A DNA stretch of 52,276 nucleotides from Candidatus Dojkabacteria bacterium (GTDB taxonomy: Bacteria; Patescibacteriota; Dojkabacteria; SC72), in assembly GCA_016182915.1 (NCBI GenBank), contig JACPFP010000003.1, positions 454,390 to 506,665 on the forward strand, read 5' to 3'. Of the stretch, positions 51,246 to 52,276 are shown one piece after another. The translations under genes were made by a program, and so were the position numbers. Each line of letters begins with the position of its first letter. Position 1 is the stretch's first letter. A model generated the notes under the pieces. That model worked only from the letters and a program-made list of their open reading frames with translations. It ran no database searches and was not told the DNA's origin.

Positions 51246-52276
51246 ATGATAAAACTGCCAAACCTCATAAAAAAATCCATTCACAAGATTAATCCTCAAG
51301 AAAGGGTTGTTGCTCTTGATATTGGTACAGAGGTACTTAAAGCTGTTCTTTTCAATATTGAGGAAGGAAAGAATATCGTTGTTGAAAAGGTATCAAGAAT
51401 ACAGCAACAGCAAAACGCCATGGATAAAGGAGTAATAACAAACTTAAACACAGTTCTCGAAAACTGCAGGCTTGCAATGAGAGAGATTGTAAATGACCTC
51501 CCTTTGGAGAAAAATCCAAAACATATCGTAATGGGAATAGCAGGTGAATATATCCAGGGAGTTTCCATAATTGTAAACTACGAGAGAGAACAAAAATTTA
51601 ACGATGAGGTCACGCTAAAAGAACAGGCAGATATTATATCCAGAATTCACAGTAAAATACTTGCTTCTGGTAAAGAGGATCTTGCAAAGAGAACCGGCCT
51701 TGTTAATGAAGATATTGATATCCTCCATGTAACAATTACAGGAATGGAGATAGGCGGAATGAGTGTAGATTCCCTTGTCGGTTTTAGAGGTAGGGACGTA
51801 AAACTATACTTCTATGCGTCCTTCGCCCCAAAAACATATACCGCAGCTCTTCAAAATGTTTCTAAATCTCTCTCCCTAAATCTGCTTGGTGTTGTATCCC
51901 AACCTTTCGCTGTAGCAAGAGCTTTTAAGGGAGCAAAAAGTAAGGAGTTCTCTGGTATTTTTGTTGATATTGGAGGTGGAACAACTGATGTAGCAGTAGT
52001 GCAGAGGGGAAGCGTTGTCGATACACAAATGTTTGCATTTGGAGGTAGGGTGTTCACAAAACAGATTGCTAAATCACTGAACCTCGACCATAGACATGCC
52101 GAACTAAGAAAGATTAAATACTCAGAAGGGACGTTAGAAGCGAAATTGGAGAAACAGGTAAAGAAGATTACATACCCAACAACCCAGATATGGATGAAAG
52201 CCCTTAAATCATCTTTGGAAGTAGCAGACGAATTAGACTCTCTTCCAAGTAGAATATACATGTGTGGAGGTGGTGC
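51246..52276 (+). CDS. FtsA/PilM-like actin-fold ATPase (3' end outside window)
   Basis: About 343 residues are visible; the frame is open at the window edge. ERVVALDIGTEVLKAVLF is the phosphate-1 motif and FVDIGGGTTDVAVVQRG the phosphate-2 motif of the actin/HSP70 fold. An SHS2-type inserted region lies between (HIVMGIAGEYIQGVSIIVNY). NLLGVVSQPFAVARAF matches the FtsA pattern just before phosphate-2. YMCGGG at the edge begins the adenosine motif. FtsA tethers FtsZ to the membrane and PilM docks to PilN; the two share this fold. The order of motifs favours an FtsA-type assignment, but a PilM role with the PilN/PilO-like proteins is possible. Confidence 0.82.
   Translation, partial: MIKLPNLIKKSIHKINPQERVVALDIGTEVLKAVLFNIEEGKNIVVEKVSRIQQQQNAMDKGVITNLNTVLENCRLAMREIVNDLPLEKNPKHIVMGIAGEYIQGVSIIVNYEREQKFNDEVTLKEQADIISRIHSKILASGKEDLAKRTGLVNEDIDILHVTITGMEIGGMSVDSLVGFRGRDVKLYFYASFAPKTYTAALQNVSKSLSLNLLGVVSQPFAVARAFKGAKSKEFSGIFVDIGGGTTDVAVVQRGSVVDTQMFAFGGRVFTKQIAKSLNLDHRHAELRKIKYSEGTLEAKLEKQVKKITYPTTQIWMKALKSSLEVADELDSLPSRIYMCGGG

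Overview
The window looks like a chromosomal segment of a Candidate Phyla Radiation (Patescibacteria) bacterium. The reasons are an AT-rich, very compact gene layout, short versions of several housekeeping proteins (HrcA 241 aa, ValRS 769 aa), envelope families frequent in that group (DUF4012, PEGA, large membrane GT2, O-antigen-ligase/TPR), and few metabolic genes. UGA acts as a normal stop (for example the gene ending at 51231), which argues against the UGA-recoding Gracilibacteria/Absconditabacteria. A Dojkabacteria- or Microgenomates-like origin is my guess, not shown by the sequence. I see no rRNA, tRNA, CRISPR array, insertion sequence or prophage.

Layout. 1-2.5 kb: end of a possible XRE/S24-like regulator, then groES-groEL under a CIRCE operator. 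2.5-5.8 kb: murJ, a membrane protein and a GT2 glycosyltransferase. 5.9-8.2 kb: comF, a HAD-like protein, dcd, a methyltransferase. 8.2-13.8 kb: O-antigen-ligase/TPR protein, then the hrcA-grpE-dnaK operon with a second CIRCE. 13.9-17.7 kb: MFS transporter, ribosomal protein L25, GT2, a degenerate nucleotidyltransferase-like protein, a coiled-coil protein. 17.9-26.1 kb: rpoB-rpoC-rpsL-rpsG. 26.3-32.9 kb: ftsK, RodZ-like protein, dnaG, methyltransferase, rsmA. 32.9-38.3 kb: an envelope module made of a small membrane protein, a WecA/MraY-like protein lacking key Asp residues, a PEGA protein and an SDR-DUF4012 fusion. 38.3-43.0 kb: zinc-ribbon protein, rpoD, PilN/PilO-like proteins, metG. 43.0-47.9 kb: small regulators, a lipoprotein, valS under a T-box riboswitch, two unknown genes. 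48-52.3 kb: RNase J, a membrane glycosyltransferase, and a truncated FtsA/PilM-like ATPase.

Regulation is unusually readable. Both heat-shock operons have a sigma70 promoter with 17-bp spacing whose start region is covered by a CIRCE, and the repressor HrcA is encoded in one of them. valS has a complete T-box attenuator with antiterminator and competing terminator. At least thirteen genes have a -10 box ending only 4-9 nt before the start codon, so most of these mRNAs should be leaderless or nearly so; Shine-Dalgarno-like sequences appear mainly at genes inside operons. Gene ends are packed tightly: three convergent pairs share their stop codons in 4-bp overlaps, and comF/HAD overlap by 69 bp.

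The least described parts are the envelope module at 32.9-38.3 kb, in which two enzyme-family proteins have lost catalytic residues, and the genome-wide style of -10-to-start-codon spacing.
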